From assembly GCA_963742535.1 (NCBI GenBank), contig CAVUMC010000001.1, forward strand, positions 1 to 64,000: a DNA stretch of 64,000 bases. The letters run 5' to 3'. The notes under the pieces were generated by a model. That model did no database searches and was not told the origin of the DNA. It was given only the letters and a program-made list of their open reading frames with translations. Below, one piece after another: positions 1 through 7,907 of the stretch. Origin of the DNA: VRUE01 sp963742535. Its GTDB lineage: Bacteria > Actinomycetota > Thermoleophilia > Solirubrobacterales > 70-9. The position numbers and the translations under genes were made by a program. The stretch's first letter is position 1; each line of letters starts with the position of its first letter.

Positions 1-895
1 GGGTGGGGTAGTGAAGTTCATCCGTGTGTTGAACCGCGTCGAGCGCGTTCCAGTCGGCGTCGATACGAGCGCCGATTCCCCACTGAACTGGCAGAGCGAA
101 AAAGCCTGGGAAGCCCATTTCTTCGGCGTTGAATTCAAGGATCGCCTTCCAGTTGAGTGCTGGTGCATCGAGAACCACAGCAGCGGTGCGAGGGGCCAGG
201 GGAGAGCGCTCGAGGAACTGGGTGACCAGTGAACCGCCCATCGAGTAGCCGATCAGCACCAGTCGCTTCGCGCCGTGATCGAGGGCGTATCGCGCCGCGG
301 CTTCGAGGTCTTTCCACTCGGTCAGGCCCATGTGGTGAAAGCCATCTGGGCTTTCGGGTGCGCCTTGGTCCTCGCGATAGGTGATCAACAGCGTTGGCAG
401 GCCCAGCTTGTGCAGTTCGGGTGCGATGCGTAGCCCGACCTGGGGAGTGTCATTGATGCCGTGGACGACGATCGCCCAGATTCGACTCGTGCCCGGAATC
501 TGCCAGGCCGGCATCGACCCGAGTTCACCTTTTACCTCGACGTTTTTGTAAGGAAGGCCCAGGGCTTGCTGGGGGTTGCCTGTGTAGACGTTCGTGTCGA
601 GATGGGCGTCTTCGACTCCGGGTGGCAGGTAGCCACTGACGTCGCGAAGGCGGCGGGTCACCGAGTCATCTCCGACAGAGATGACCGGCCCGAGCACGGC
701 GTGGCCCCCTTCCCAGTCGAGGCCGTAATAGCCGGGCCTGGCGGTGTCGGTCGACTTGCCGAGCACGATCTGGTGCTGACCGACCGCCTTGACCTCGATC
801 GAGTCCGACCAGGCCGAGTAGTTCGGCACCAGGACGTCGGAGGAAAAGCTCCAGCCCGCAGCAGCAATCGCGATCAGGATTACGACGATGACCAT
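1..895 (-). CDS. Alpha/beta hydrolase with N-terminal membrane anchor (partial, cut by left window edge)
   Basis: An open minus-strand frame runs from ATG at 895 to the window edge without a stop, so the C-terminus is missing. The N-terminus (MVIVVILIAIAAAGW) is a signal anchor. The lipase/esterase nucleophile elbow GYSMGG lies at about residues 216-221 (Ser218), preceded by an oxyanion-type VHGIND stretch near residue 150 and followed by VLDAPAL. An in-frame stop lies upstream of 895 with no other start between, so the start is fairly secure. A perfect SOS-box palindrome lies about 230 bp upstream. The substrate cannot be told; the catalytic His lies outside the window. Confidence 0.85.
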   Translation of the reverse strand, partial: MVIVVILIAIAAAGWSFSSDVLVPNYSAWSDSIEVKAVGQHQIVLGKSTDTARPGYYGLDWEGGHAVLGPVISVGDDSVTRRLRDVSGYLPPGVEDAHLDTNVYTGNPQQALGLPYKNVEVKGELGSMPAWQIPGTSRIWAIVVHGINDTPQVGLRIAPELHKLGLPTLLITYREDQGAPESPDGFHHMGLTEWKDLEAAARYALDHGAKRLVLIGYSMGGSLVTQFLERSPLAPRTAAVVLDAPALNWKAILEFNAEEMGFPGFFALPVQWGIGARIDADWNALDAVQHTDELHYPT

Positions 896-931
896 CGGCG
901 CAAGGGTATGCGCCGATGGGCTCGCCGTGCC

Positions 932-1129
932 CTATGGACGGGCTGTGAAACCGCGCGCGGTCTCGTGCCGCGTCGCCGGCCGGGCAGGCCGGGGGCGATG
1001 ACGGGTCTGGCAGCTCGGAACAGGCCTCCCAGCCGGCTCCAGTCCGTACTCGCCAAGCGTCGCGAAGTCGAGCAGCAGGTCGACGGCATCTGCCAGTCGT
1101 CCGGCGAAATTTGTCTTTGAATCGAACAT
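932..1129 (-). CDS. Possible small ORF directly under an SOS box (65 aa)
   Basis: The ATG at 1129 lies inside the LexA-like palindrome. The first 34 codons read like real protein (MFDSKTNFAGRLADAVDLLL and on) with local codon preferences, then the sequence turns Arg/Pro rich. It ends 36 bp before the hydrolase start at 895. It may be a short SOS-induced peptide, the remnant of a longer gene, or untranslated leader. No family is recognised. Confidence 0.25.
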   Translation of the reverse strand: MFDSKTNFAGRLADAVDLLLDFATLGEYGLEPAGRPVPSCQTRHRPRPARPATRHETARGFTARP

Positions 1130-1137
1130 AGGTTCGA
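1122..1137. promoter_or_regulatory. Perfect LexA (SOS) box, TCGAAC-N4-GTTCGA
   Basis: The 16-bp palindrome TCGAACATAGGTTCGA matches the actinobacterial LexA operator consensus TCGAAC(N4)GTTCGA exactly. It sits between the 3' end of the hydrolase ending at 1140 and the minus-strand hydrolase starting at 895, so the only gene it can control in cis on the usual geometry is the leftward one (and the small ORF). Binding is inferred from the motif only. Confidence 0.7.
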
Positions 1138-1139
1138 CT

Positions 1140-2138
1140 CTAGGGAGCCCCTCGGACGCCAGCCTCATTCTGCAAGCGTTTTTGCGGTCGAGGCTCATTT
1201 TCTGGCTTTGCAGCTGGGCTTCTAGTCCCAAAACGAAGCACCAACGCGGCGGTCTCGGCGGGCTTCTCGACGTTGGGAGAGTGGCCGGCACCGGCAATCA
1301 GCTTGGTTTCAGCCCCCGCGGCTCGGTAGGCGGCCAGCGCCGCGCGCGGATCGTTGGCGATCTGCTCTTCGGCGCCCATGATTGCCAGGAGTGGGACTTT
1401 CAGCGCGGCTGCACGCTGGGGGAGCGCCTTTTCGCCGGTGTAGGAGTCAAAGGCATCGTGCGAATCGGCGTAGGCGCTGTAGGTCATCCGCTTGACGTCC
1501 TCGACAAATTCGTCCGGGACCTTGAAACCAGGGGCGAAGGCGACCTTGAGGCCGTCGCGGATCGTGAAGTCTGGCTTGACCCGCCACAACGCCTCGCCGA
1601 GGATCGGCGTGAACGGGAGTTCTCCGATGAAGCCGACATCGCCGTATGAGGTGTCGGGAATGCTGTCGATCGCAACCAGGCTGCTGACCAGTTGAGGCGA
1701 CTGTTCAGCGAGGGCGATCGCCACCGGCCCGCCGAGCGAATGGCCGATTACCTCGGCCTGCCGCACGCGAAGCTCGGCGAGGACTTCAGCGATCACATTG
1801 GCCTGATTGGGCACCGAGTAACCGGAGCTTGGCTTTTCCGAGCCGCCGTGACCGAGCAGGTCGACGGCGATCACCCGGTGCTCGCGCGTCAACAGAGGAA
1901 TCATCCCGTTCCAGTAGTTGATCGCGCAGGTGAAGCAGTGAATGAGGACGATCGGGCTGCCGTTGCGCGGTCCCCGTTCGACCACCTCCAGTTCGCCGCC
2001 GCTGACGGAGACGACCTTGCCACCTGGTTCGGTAACCCCAGCGGACTTGGTTTCCCGGTCGAGGATCAGCGCATTGAGCAGGAACAGCACCACCAGTGCC
2101 GCGACCACTCCAATCGCGATCTTCCAGCCTCTCCGCAT
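1140..2138 (-). CDS. Alpha/beta hydrolase, membrane-anchored
   Basis: 332 aa with an N-terminal membrane helix (residues about 6-27) and a complete alpha/beta-hydrolase fold: oxyanion region VLIHCF near 65, VDLLGHGGS near 93-100, nucleophile elbow GHSLGG (Ser134) and the catalytic-His motif GAGHSPNVEKP (His286). The acidic residue is probably within AEEQIANDP (257-263). The C-terminal 30 residues are a charged tail. It resembles the haloperoxidase/epoxide-hydrolase-like group, but the substrate is unknown. It is divergent from murA, with 54 bp between the starts. Confidence 0.85.
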   Translation of the reverse strand: MRRGWKIAIGVVAALVVLFLLNALILDRETKSAGVTEPGGKVVSVSGGELEVVERGPRNGSPIVLIHCFTCAINYWNGMIPLLTREHRVIAVDLLGHGGSEKPSSGYSVPNQANVIAEVLAELRVRQAEVIGHSLGGPVAIALAEQSPQLVSSLVAIDSIPDTSYGDVGFIGELPFTPILGEALWRVKPDFTIRDGLKVAFAPGFKVPDEFVEDVKRMTYSAYADSHDAFDSYTGEKALPQRAAALKVPLLAIMGAEEQIANDPRAALAAYRAAGAETKLIAGAGHSPNVEKPAETAALVLRFGTRSPAAKPENEPRPQKRLQNEAGVRGAP

Positions 2139-2192
2139 CGCGCGTTACCCTAGCCGCAGGATGAGCGTCGTGCGCGAGGAACCTAAGTAGCT

Positions 2193-3491
2193 ATGGAGAA
2201 ATTCGTGATCCAGGGCGGGGTGCCGCTCTCCGGTGAGCTCACCGTCGCCGGCAACAAGAACGCGGCCCTGCCGATCCTCGCTGCCTGCCTGCTCACTGAG
2301 GAGGAGCTGGTCTTGCACCGGGTTCCACGGATTCGCGACACCGAAGCGCAGCTGGCGTTGCTGGAGCGACTTGGGGTTGATGTCGAGTGGATCGCCGACA
2401 ACAGCGTTCGTCTCTGCGCGGCGTCCGTCTCTGACGTGGCCGTTGACGAAGAGCTCTCCAACCAGATTCGCGCCTCGTTCCTACTGGCCGGACCACTCTT
2501 GGCGCGCTTCGGCGAAGCGCGGATGCCGCCTCCGGGCGGGGATTTCATCGGCCGCCGACGCTTGGACGCCCACCTCGACGCTTTCAAGGACCTTGGCGCC
2601 CAGATCGACGGGGACCGCTGGATTGAGCTGAAGGCGCCCGCGAATGGGCTCTGTGCCTGCCACATCTTCATGGACGAGCCCTCGGTGATGGGCACCGAGA
2701 ACGCACTGATGGCGGCGGCCCTGACCGAGGGCCCGACGACGATCTCCAATGCCGCCTGCGAGCCGCACGTTCAGGATTTGGCTCGCCTGCTGAGTGCGAT
2801 GGGCGCCGCGGTCGACGGGATCGGCTCCAACGTGATGACCGTGCATGGTCGCGATCGTCTCGGCGGTGCCGAGCACACGATCTCCGCCGACCACATCGAG
2901 GTCGGCAGCTTCATGGCGCTGGCCGCGGCCACCGGCGGCGAGCTGCGCATCCGCGACGTCGAGCCAATCGACCTGCTGATGGTGCGGCGTCAGTTCCGCC
3001 GCCTCGGCCTGGATTCGCGGATTGAGGGCAATGACGTGATCGTGCCGCCGGACCAGCAGCTGCGCGTTCAGGCCGACCTCGGTGATGCGATCCCGAAGAT
3101 CGAGGACGGCCCCTGGCCCGCCTTCCCGGCCGACCTCACTTCGATCGCGCTGGCGCTTGCCACTCAAGCGGATGGCGAGATCCTGATCTTCGAGAAGATG
3201 TTCGAGAATCGCTTGTTCTTCGTCGACAAGCTCGTTGCAATGGGCGCTCGGATCACGCTTTGCGATCCCCACAGGGCGATCGTCAGCGGTCCGAGCCGGC
3301 TTCACGGCGAACGCGTCGAGAGCCCAGACATCCGCGCCGGCATGGCGATGCTCATTGCGGCGCTTGCCGCCGACGGCACCTCGGAGATCGGCAACATCCG
3401 CCAGATCGATCGCGGCTACGAGCAGATCGACGAGCGCCTGCGCGGGCTCGGCGCCCAGATTGAACGGGTGTCCTCAGAGGTCCCGGCGTAG
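2193..3491 (+). CDS. murA: UDP-N-acetylglucosamine 1-carboxyvinyltransferase (MurA), Asp in place of catalytic Cys
   Basis: MurA transfers enolpyruvate from PEP to UDP-GlcNAc, the first committed step of peptidoglycan synthesis in the cytoplasm. The 432-aa protein has the family length, the N-terminal GNKNAALP motif (Lys22), Asp314 in WPAFPADLTS (general base) and the C-terminal IDRGYEQID. The mobile active-site loop reads PPPGGDFIG, so the residue equivalent to E. coli Cys115 is Asp117. In Mycobacterium and Chlamydia the same change keeps activity and gives intrinsic fosfomycin resistance. The ATG start directly gives the family N-terminus. Confidence 0.97.
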   Translation: MEKFVIQGGVPLSGELTVAGNKNAALPILAACLLTEEELVLHRVPRIRDTEAQLALLERLGVDVEWIADNSVRLCAASVSDVAVDEELSNQIRASFLLAGPLLARFGEARMPPPGGDFIGRRRLDAHLDAFKDLGAQIDGDRWIELKAPANGLCACHIFMDEPSVMGTENALMAAALTEGPTTISNAACEPHVQDLARLLSAMGAAVDGIGSNVMTVHGRDRLGGAEHTISADHIEVGSFMALAAATGGELRIRDVEPIDLLMVRRQFRRLGLDSRIEGNDVIVPPDQQLRVQADLGDAIPKIEDGPWPAFPADLTSIALALATQADGEILIFEKMFENRLFFVDKLVAMGARITLCDPHRAIVSGPSRLHGERVESPDIRAGMAMLIAALAADGTSEIGNIRQIDRGYEQIDERLRGLGAQIERVSSEVPA

Positions 3492-3527
3492 CGGGGCTTT
3501 TCCCGCCATTCTCGTAAGGTCAGGCGG

Positions 3528-4523
3528 ATGATCCACCCGATTCCACCCGGCACTCGCGACGTGCTGCCCGACGAGATGCGCGAGCTGCGCCGCCTGCACT
3601 TGGCGCTGATCGAGGTCTTCGAAGCGCACGGCTACGGCGAGGTGGCAACACCCGCGATCGAGTACGACGAGGTGCTCGCCCGTGGCGACGGCCGCACCGC
3701 CGATACCGCCTACCGCTTCTTCGACAGCAGCGGCGACCTACTGGCGCTGCGCTCGGATATGACGATCCCGATCGCACGCCTGGTCGCGACCCGTTTCGCC
3801 GCGGCCGAGATGCCGCTGCGCCTCTGTTATTTGGCCAACGCCTACCGGGCGGTGCGCCCCCAGCGGGGACAGATGCGCGAGTTCGCTCAGGCCGGGGTCG
3901 AGCTGATCGGTGCATCGGCCCCGCAGGGCACGGCCGAGGTGATCGAGGTGCTGGCCGCTGCTCTTGATGCCGCCGATCTCAATCGAGCCGTAATCGGTCT
4001 CGGTGACGCCGATCTCTACCGCCAGCTCCTGGCCGAGTTCGGGGTGGAGGACGAGGCGCGCGAGTCGCTCTTGAGCAGGCTGGCGGCACACGACCTGGTC
4101 GGCCTCGAGGTCGAGCTCTCCGAACTGCCCGGCATCAGTGATCAGCAAGTGGCGACCTGTATTGCGCTTTCGCAACTGCGCGGCGGCAAAGAGGTGCTCG
4201 AGGAGGCGCGTTCGCTCGGCGGCGCGGCGGTCGAACGGGCTACCGCCCGTATGGGCGAAACGCTCGAGGAGCTGGAGGCCCGCGGCGTCTCGCATCGGGT
4301 CCAGATCGACCTCGGCCTGTTGCGTGACCTCGGCTATTACAGCGGCGCCATTCTCGAGGTCTACGACCCGGCCTTGGGGCATGTACTTGGCGGCGGTGGT
4401 CGCTATGACGGGCTGATGAAGCGCTTTGGGCTTGACCTGCCCGCGGCCGGCTTCGCTCTCTATATGGAGCGAGTCCACGTTGCTCAGATGGAGGAGGAGT
4501 CGCGCGCCGGGGGTGCTCCGTGA
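3528..4523 (+). CDS. hisZ: ATP phosphoribosyltransferase regulatory subunit (HisZ)
   Basis: This is a class II aminoacyl-tRNA-synthetase paralogue: IPPGTRDVLPDE at the N-terminus, motif 2-like LCYLANAYRAVRPQ and a C-terminal GGGGRYDGLMKRFG. At 331 aa it lacks the anticodon-binding domain of true HisRS and it overlaps a short-form hisG by 4 bp, which together indicate HisZ rather than HisS. HisZ forms a hetero-octamer with HisG and supplies the histidine feedback site for the first step of histidine synthesis. It starts 36 bp after murA, probably in the same transcription unit. Confidence 0.9.
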   Translation: MIHPIPPGTRDVLPDEMRELRRLHLALIEVFEAHGYGEVATPAIEYDEVLARGDGRTADTAYRFFDSSGDLLALRSDMTIPIARLVATRFAAAEMPLRLCYLANAYRAVRPQRGQMREFAQAGVELIGASAPQGTAEVIEVLAAALDAADLNRAVIGLGDADLYRQLLAEFGVEDEARESLLSRLAAHDLVGLEVELSELPGISDQQVATCIALSQLRGGKEVLEEARSLGGAAVERATARMGETLEELEARGVSHRVQIDLGLLRDLGYYSGAILEVYDPALGHVLGGGGRYDGLMKRFGLDLPAAGFALYMERVHVAQMEEESRAGGAP

Positions 4524-5200
4524 GCGCCGAAGTGGCTGGAATGAGCCAGGCAAAGGCCGACGGGCCGCTGAAGATTGCCGTGCCCCGCGGCGCCCTGCTC
4601 GGCGAGACGCTGGACGCGCTCGATGCCGTAGGCATCGACACCAGCGAGCCCCGCGGCGAGTCGCGCTCGCTGATCTTCCCCGGCCAGTCGATCACGCTGG
4701 TGACGATGCGGCCCTCAGACGTGCCGACCTACGTCGAGGCCGGCGCCGCTGACGTCGGCATCACCGGTAAGGACGTGCTGCTCGAGCAGTCCGACCGCGT
4801 CGTCTATGAGCTGCTTGATCTCGGCTTCGGGCGCTGCCGCATGGTGCTGGCGGGTCGGGTGGGCGACGAACGCCTCGGTGAGTCTCAGCGACGCCTCGGC
4901 ATGATGCGGATCGCGACCAAGTACCCGCACATCGCGGAGCGCCACTTCGAGCGCACCGGACGTCAGGTCGAGGTGATCGAGGTCAAGGGGTCGGTCGAGC
5001 TGGCACCACTGATTGGCCTCGCCGACGGCATCGTCGACCTGGTCGCCACCGGTCGCACCCTGGAAGAGAACAACCTCGAGGTGCGCGAGGAGATCCTCGA
5101 GTGCACCGCCCGCTTCGTCGCCAATCGAGTCGCCCACAAGCTGCGCGCGCGCGAGGTCGACGGGCTGGCAGCAAAGCTGCGCGACAGCTTGGGCAAATGA
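4520..5200 (+). CDS. hisG: ATP phosphoribosyltransferase catalytic subunit, short form (HisG_S)
   Basis: It condenses ATP with PRPP to phosphoribosyl-ATP, the first histidine step. The 226-aa length lacks the C-terminal ACT-like regulatory domain of long HisG, so it needs HisZ. Visible family motifs are KIAVPRGAL near residue 20, DVGITGKDVLLE, RIATKYP and the PRPP loop DLVATGRTLEENNL. The GTG start at 4520 overlaps the hisZ stop as GTGA; an in-frame ATG at 4541 (MSQAKAD) is an alternative. Confidence 0.95.
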   Translation: MSAEVAGMSQAKADGPLKIAVPRGALLGETLDALDAVGIDTSEPRGESRSLIFPGQSITLVTMRPSDVPTYVEAGAADVGITGKDVLLEQSDRVVYELLDLGFGRCRMVLAGRVGDERLGESQRRLGMMRIATKYPHIAERHFERTGRQVEVIEVKGSVELAPLIGLADGIVDLVATGRTLEENNLEVREEILECTARFVANRVAHKLRAREVDGLAAKLRDSLGK

Positions 5201-6459
5201 AACGTCGCGACTTCCACTGGGAGGGCGCGACGGAGACCGCCGCGGCGATCCGCGACTGGACCGCCGCCTCGGCCCCGAGCCCTGACGTAAGCGTGATCGA
5301 GCGCGAGGTGCGCGAGGGCGGCGACGGCGCTGTGCTCTGCATGACCGCCCGCTTCGATGCCACCGAGCAAGCGCCGACCACATTGCGCGTTGCCGCGGGA
5401 GCGGGAGCGGAGGCGCTGGCCGGTCTCGACGCCGGCTTGCGCGAGTCGTTGGAGCTGGCCGCGGCCAACATCCGCACCGTGGCCGAAGCCCAAATCGCCG
5501 ACGCCCCGCAGGAGATCGAGCTGCCTCAAGGCCAGACCGTCACCGTGCGCGAAGTCCCCGTCGCTGCCACTGGTCTCTACGCGCCGGGCGGTCGCGCCGC
5601 CTACCCCTCGAGCGTGTTGATGTGCGCGATCCCGGCCCGCGTCGCCGGGGTCGAGCGGATCGCGCTCGCTTCACCGCCGAAGGCGGACGGCAAGGTCAAC
5701 CCACTCGTCCTTGCCGCGGCTGAGCTCTGCGGAATCGAGGAGATCTACGCGATGGGAGGCGCCCAGGCGATCTTCGCTCTGGCCTATGGCACCGAGACGA
5801 TCGCCCCCGTCGATGTCATCGCCGGTCCTGGCAACGCTTGGGTGCGCGAGGCCAAGCGCGCCGTCTCCGGCACGGTCGGGATCGATTCGCTCGCCGGCCC
5901 ATCAGAGCTGATGCTGGTTGCCGGCGACGGCACGAACCCGGAGTGGGCGGCCCTGGACCTCTGCGCTCAAGCGGAGCATGGGGCGGAGGGGCCACTGGTT
6001 GCGGTTGCGGTCGAGGAGACCGTGCTCGAGGCCGTCGCAACGGCAACCGAGAAGGCGGCAGACCGAGACGGGATCGGCGACGCGCCGCTGGCGCTGGTCC
6101 AGGTGCCCGATCTGAGTGACGCGATCGACCTTGCCAACGCCTTCGCGCCGGAGCACCTCGAGCTGTTCGAGGAGGACGCGGCTCTGCTCGCCGAGCGGGT
6201 CACGACTGCAGGCTGCGTCTTTGTCGGCCGCTACGGCGCAACCGCCTTTGGCGACTACGTCGCCGGTTCCAATCACGTGCTTCCGACCGGGGGTGCCGGT
6301 CGGTTTTCGGGACCTCTCGGCCCGGGCGTCTTCCGCCGCCGAATTGCTGCCGTGCAGGTGTCGGCCGGGGCGGCGGCGAAGCTTGCCCCGCACGTCGACG
6401 CCCTTGCCCGCGCCGAGGGTTTCCCAGTCCACGGTGAGTCGGCGATGATTAGACGATGA
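5197..6459 (+). CDS. hisD: Histidinol dehydrogenase
   Basis: It catalyses the last two oxidations, L-histidinol to L-histidine, using NAD+ and Zn2+. The start is the ATG at 5197, which overlaps the hisG stop as ATGA and gives a 420-aa protein, slightly short for the family; a longer upstream frame inside hisG is not used. Motifs in order: LYAPGGRAAYPSS (127-139), the NAD-binding DVIAGPGNAWV (206-216), AGPSELM, zinc ligand region AQAEHG (Gln258, His261) and catalytic FAPEHLEL (Glu319, His320). The C-terminus ends with the SNHVLPTGG and FSGPLG signatures. Confidence 0.96.
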   Translation: MKRRDFHWEGATETAAAIRDWTAASAPSPDVSVIEREVREGGDGAVLCMTARFDATEQAPTTLRVAAGAGAEALAGLDAGLRESLELAAANIRTVAEAQIADAPQEIELPQGQTVTVREVPVAATGLYAPGGRAAYPSSVLMCAIPARVAGVERIALASPPKADGKVNPLVLAAAELCGIEEIYAMGGAQAIFALAYGTETIAPVDVIAGPGNAWVREAKRAVSGTVGIDSLAGPSELMLVAGDGTNPEWAALDLCAQAEHGAEGPLVAVAVEETVLEAVATATEKAADRDGIGDAPLALVQVPDLSDAIDLANAFAPEHLELFEEDAALLAERVTTAGCVFVGRYGATAFGDYVAGSNHVLPTGGAGRFSGPLGPGVFRRRIAAVQVSAGAAAKLAPHVDALARAEGFPVHGESAMIRR

Positions 6460-7046
6460 CTCGCACAGCCGAAAGAGAGCGCAGTACAGCCGAGACCCAG
6501 ATCAAGCTTTCGCTCGATCTCGACGGCGGCAACTCGAGCGCGAGCACGGGGGTCGGGTTCCTCGACCACATGCTCGACCTGCTCGCCCGTCATGGCCGGC
6601 TTGGCCTCGTGGTCGAGGCCAACGGCGATCTGGAGACGGGAGCGCACCACACCGTCGAGGACGTCGGCATCGTCCTCGGCCAGGCGCTCGATCAGGCACT
6701 TGGCGATCGCGCCGGGATCAGGCGCTACGGCTCGGCCGTGGTGCCGATGGACGAGTCGCTCGCCGAGTGCGCGATCGACATCTCCGGGCGGCCGCTCTGC
6801 GTCTTCGATGCCGAGCTCCCGGTCACCTCGATCGCCGGCTTCGACACCGAGCTGGCGGAGGAGTTCTTTCGCGCTGTCGCCAACAGCGCCAAGTTGACCC
6901 TGCACGTCTCCGTCCGCTACGGCACCAACGCCCACCACATGATCGAGGGCTGCTTCAAGGCCTTCGCCCGCGCCCTGCGCGTCGCCGTCTCAATTGATCC
7001 CGAGGAGAGCGGCGTGCCCTCGACCAAGGGAACGTTGAACCAGTGA
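6456..7046 (+). CDS. hisB: Imidazoleglycerol-phosphate dehydratase
   Basis: A 196-aa monofunctional HisB dehydratase (no phosphatase domain), which turns imidazoleglycerol phosphate into imidazoleacetol phosphate. The paired manganese sites are visible: GAHHTVED (His64, His65, Glu68, Asp69) and NAHHMIE in the C-terminal half, plus GFLDHMLD near residue 34. ATG 6456 overlaps the hisD stop (ATGA). The next start, GTG 7043, opens a hisH relic rather than a complete hisH. Confidence 0.95.
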   Translation: MTRTAERERSTAETQIKLSLDLDGGNSSASTGVGFLDHMLDLLARHGRLGLVVEANGDLETGAHHTVEDVGIVLGQALDQALGDRAGIRRYGSAVVPMDESLAECAIDISGRPLCVFDAELPVTSIAGFDTELAEEFFRAVANSAKLTLHVSVRYGTNAHHMIEGCFKAFARALRVAVSIDPEESGVPSTKGTLNQ

Positions 7047-7108
7047 GCACTCGAATTTGCATCGACGGCCTGATCCTGCCCGGCGTCGGCGCTTCAGCGC
7101 CGACGTAG
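7043..7108 (+). pseudogene. hisH: Relic of hisH (glutamine amidotransferase subunit of imidazoleglycerol-phosphate synthase)
   Basis: GTG 7043 overlaps the hisB stop exactly as a functional hisH start would, but the frame closes after 21 residues: MSTRICIDGLILPGVGASA, then P-T-stop. The first residues match a HisH N-terminus (MSTRI..), and DGLILPGVGA is the conserved HisH strand that normally lies about 35-50 residues later. An internal deletion joined the two, and everything downstream, including the catalytic Cys and His, is gone. The break coincides with a perfect hairpin. It is either a real gene loss, with another hisH elsewhere, or a collapse during sequencing or assembly. Confidence 0.7.
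7084..7105. repeat. Perfect 9-bp hairpin at the hisH break point
   Basis: CGTCGGCGC (7084-7092), loop TTCA, GCGCCGACG (7097-7105). The left arm is the hisH GVGA codons and the right arm is its exact inverted copy, as expected from a fold-back template switch. No T-run follows, so it is not a classic terminator. Confidence 0.7.
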
Positions 7109-7120
7109 GCGAACCCGACC

Positions 7121-7846
7121 TTGATCCTCTATCCGGCGATCGACATCCGTGGCGGCAAGGCCGTACGCCTGCTGCAGGGAGACTACGAGCGCGAGACGAC
7201 CTACGATGCCGATCCGGTCGACGCCGCACAGCGCTGGGCCGGGGAAGGAGCGACGTTCCTACATGTGGTCGATCTCGACGGCGCCAAGGCGGGCGAGCCG
7301 AGCAACCTCGAGCACGTCCGTCGGATCGCTGCCACGGTCGACTGCCCGATCCAGGTCGGTGGTGGCTTGCGCGATGCCAAAGCTGTGACCGCGGTGCTCG
7401 AAGCCGGGGCCGAGCGCGTGGTGATCGGTACGGCGGCCCTGCGCGATCCGGCCTTTCTCGCGGAGACACTGGAGCGACACGGCGAGCGCGTCGTGGTTTC
7501 GGTCGATGCCCGCGACGGCAAGGTGGCGCTGGCCGGCTGGATCGAGGCAAGCGACACCGACGTCGCCGATGCCGTCGCCGAGCTGGCCGAGCGCGGCGTT
7601 TCCCGCTTCCTCTGCACCGCGATCGAGGTCGACGGGACGATGGAAGGCCCCGCGCTGGACGAGCTCAACCGGATCGCCGCCGGAATGGGGGCGCAGGTGA
7701 TCGCTTCCGGCGGTGTTGGCAACCTCGCCGATTTGGAAGTCCTCAGCCGCATTTCGGCTCCAAACGTTGAGGGTGCCATAGTCGGTCGCGCCCTCTACGA
7801 GCACCGCTTCACGGTTGCTGAGGGCATCGCCGCCCTCAACGGGTGA
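7121..7846 (+). CDS. hisA: ProFAR isomerase (HisA)
   Basis: A (beta/alpha)8-barrel isomerase that opens the ribose of ProFAR to PRFAR. The 241-aa protein has catalytic Asp8 in AIDIRGGKAVR, Asp129 in VVSVDARDGKVALAGW, and the phosphate-binding loops VGGGLRD and ASGGVGN. The start is a TTG at 7121, 12 bp after the hisH relic; no other in-frame start preserves the beta1 strand. The gene is the last of the cluster: hisF, hisI and hisC do not follow. The Trp in AGW favours HisA, although a bifunctional PriA role (also TrpF), known in other actinobacteria, cannot be excluded. Confidence 0.93.
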   Translation: MILYPAIDIRGGKAVRLLQGDYERETTYDADPVDAAQRWAGEGATFLHVVDLDGAKAGEPSNLEHVRRIAATVDCPIQVGGGLRDAKAVTAVLEAGAERVVIGTAALRDPAFLAETLERHGERVVVSVDARDGKVALAGWIEASDTDVADAVAELAERGVSRFLCTAIEVDGTMEGPALDELNRIAAGMGAQVIASGGVGNLADLEVLSRISAPNVEGAIVGRALYEHRFTVAEGIAALNG

Positions 7847-7907
7847 GCTCTTGAGCTTTGTCAGGAATAACCCCACAAACCTCAAAGGCAGTCGGCCCTA
7901 GGCCGTC

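Noticed and set aside
461..1120. 219-codon plus-strand frame
   Set aside because: It is antisense to the edge-cut hydrolase, which carries a GYSMGG elbow and a signal anchor.
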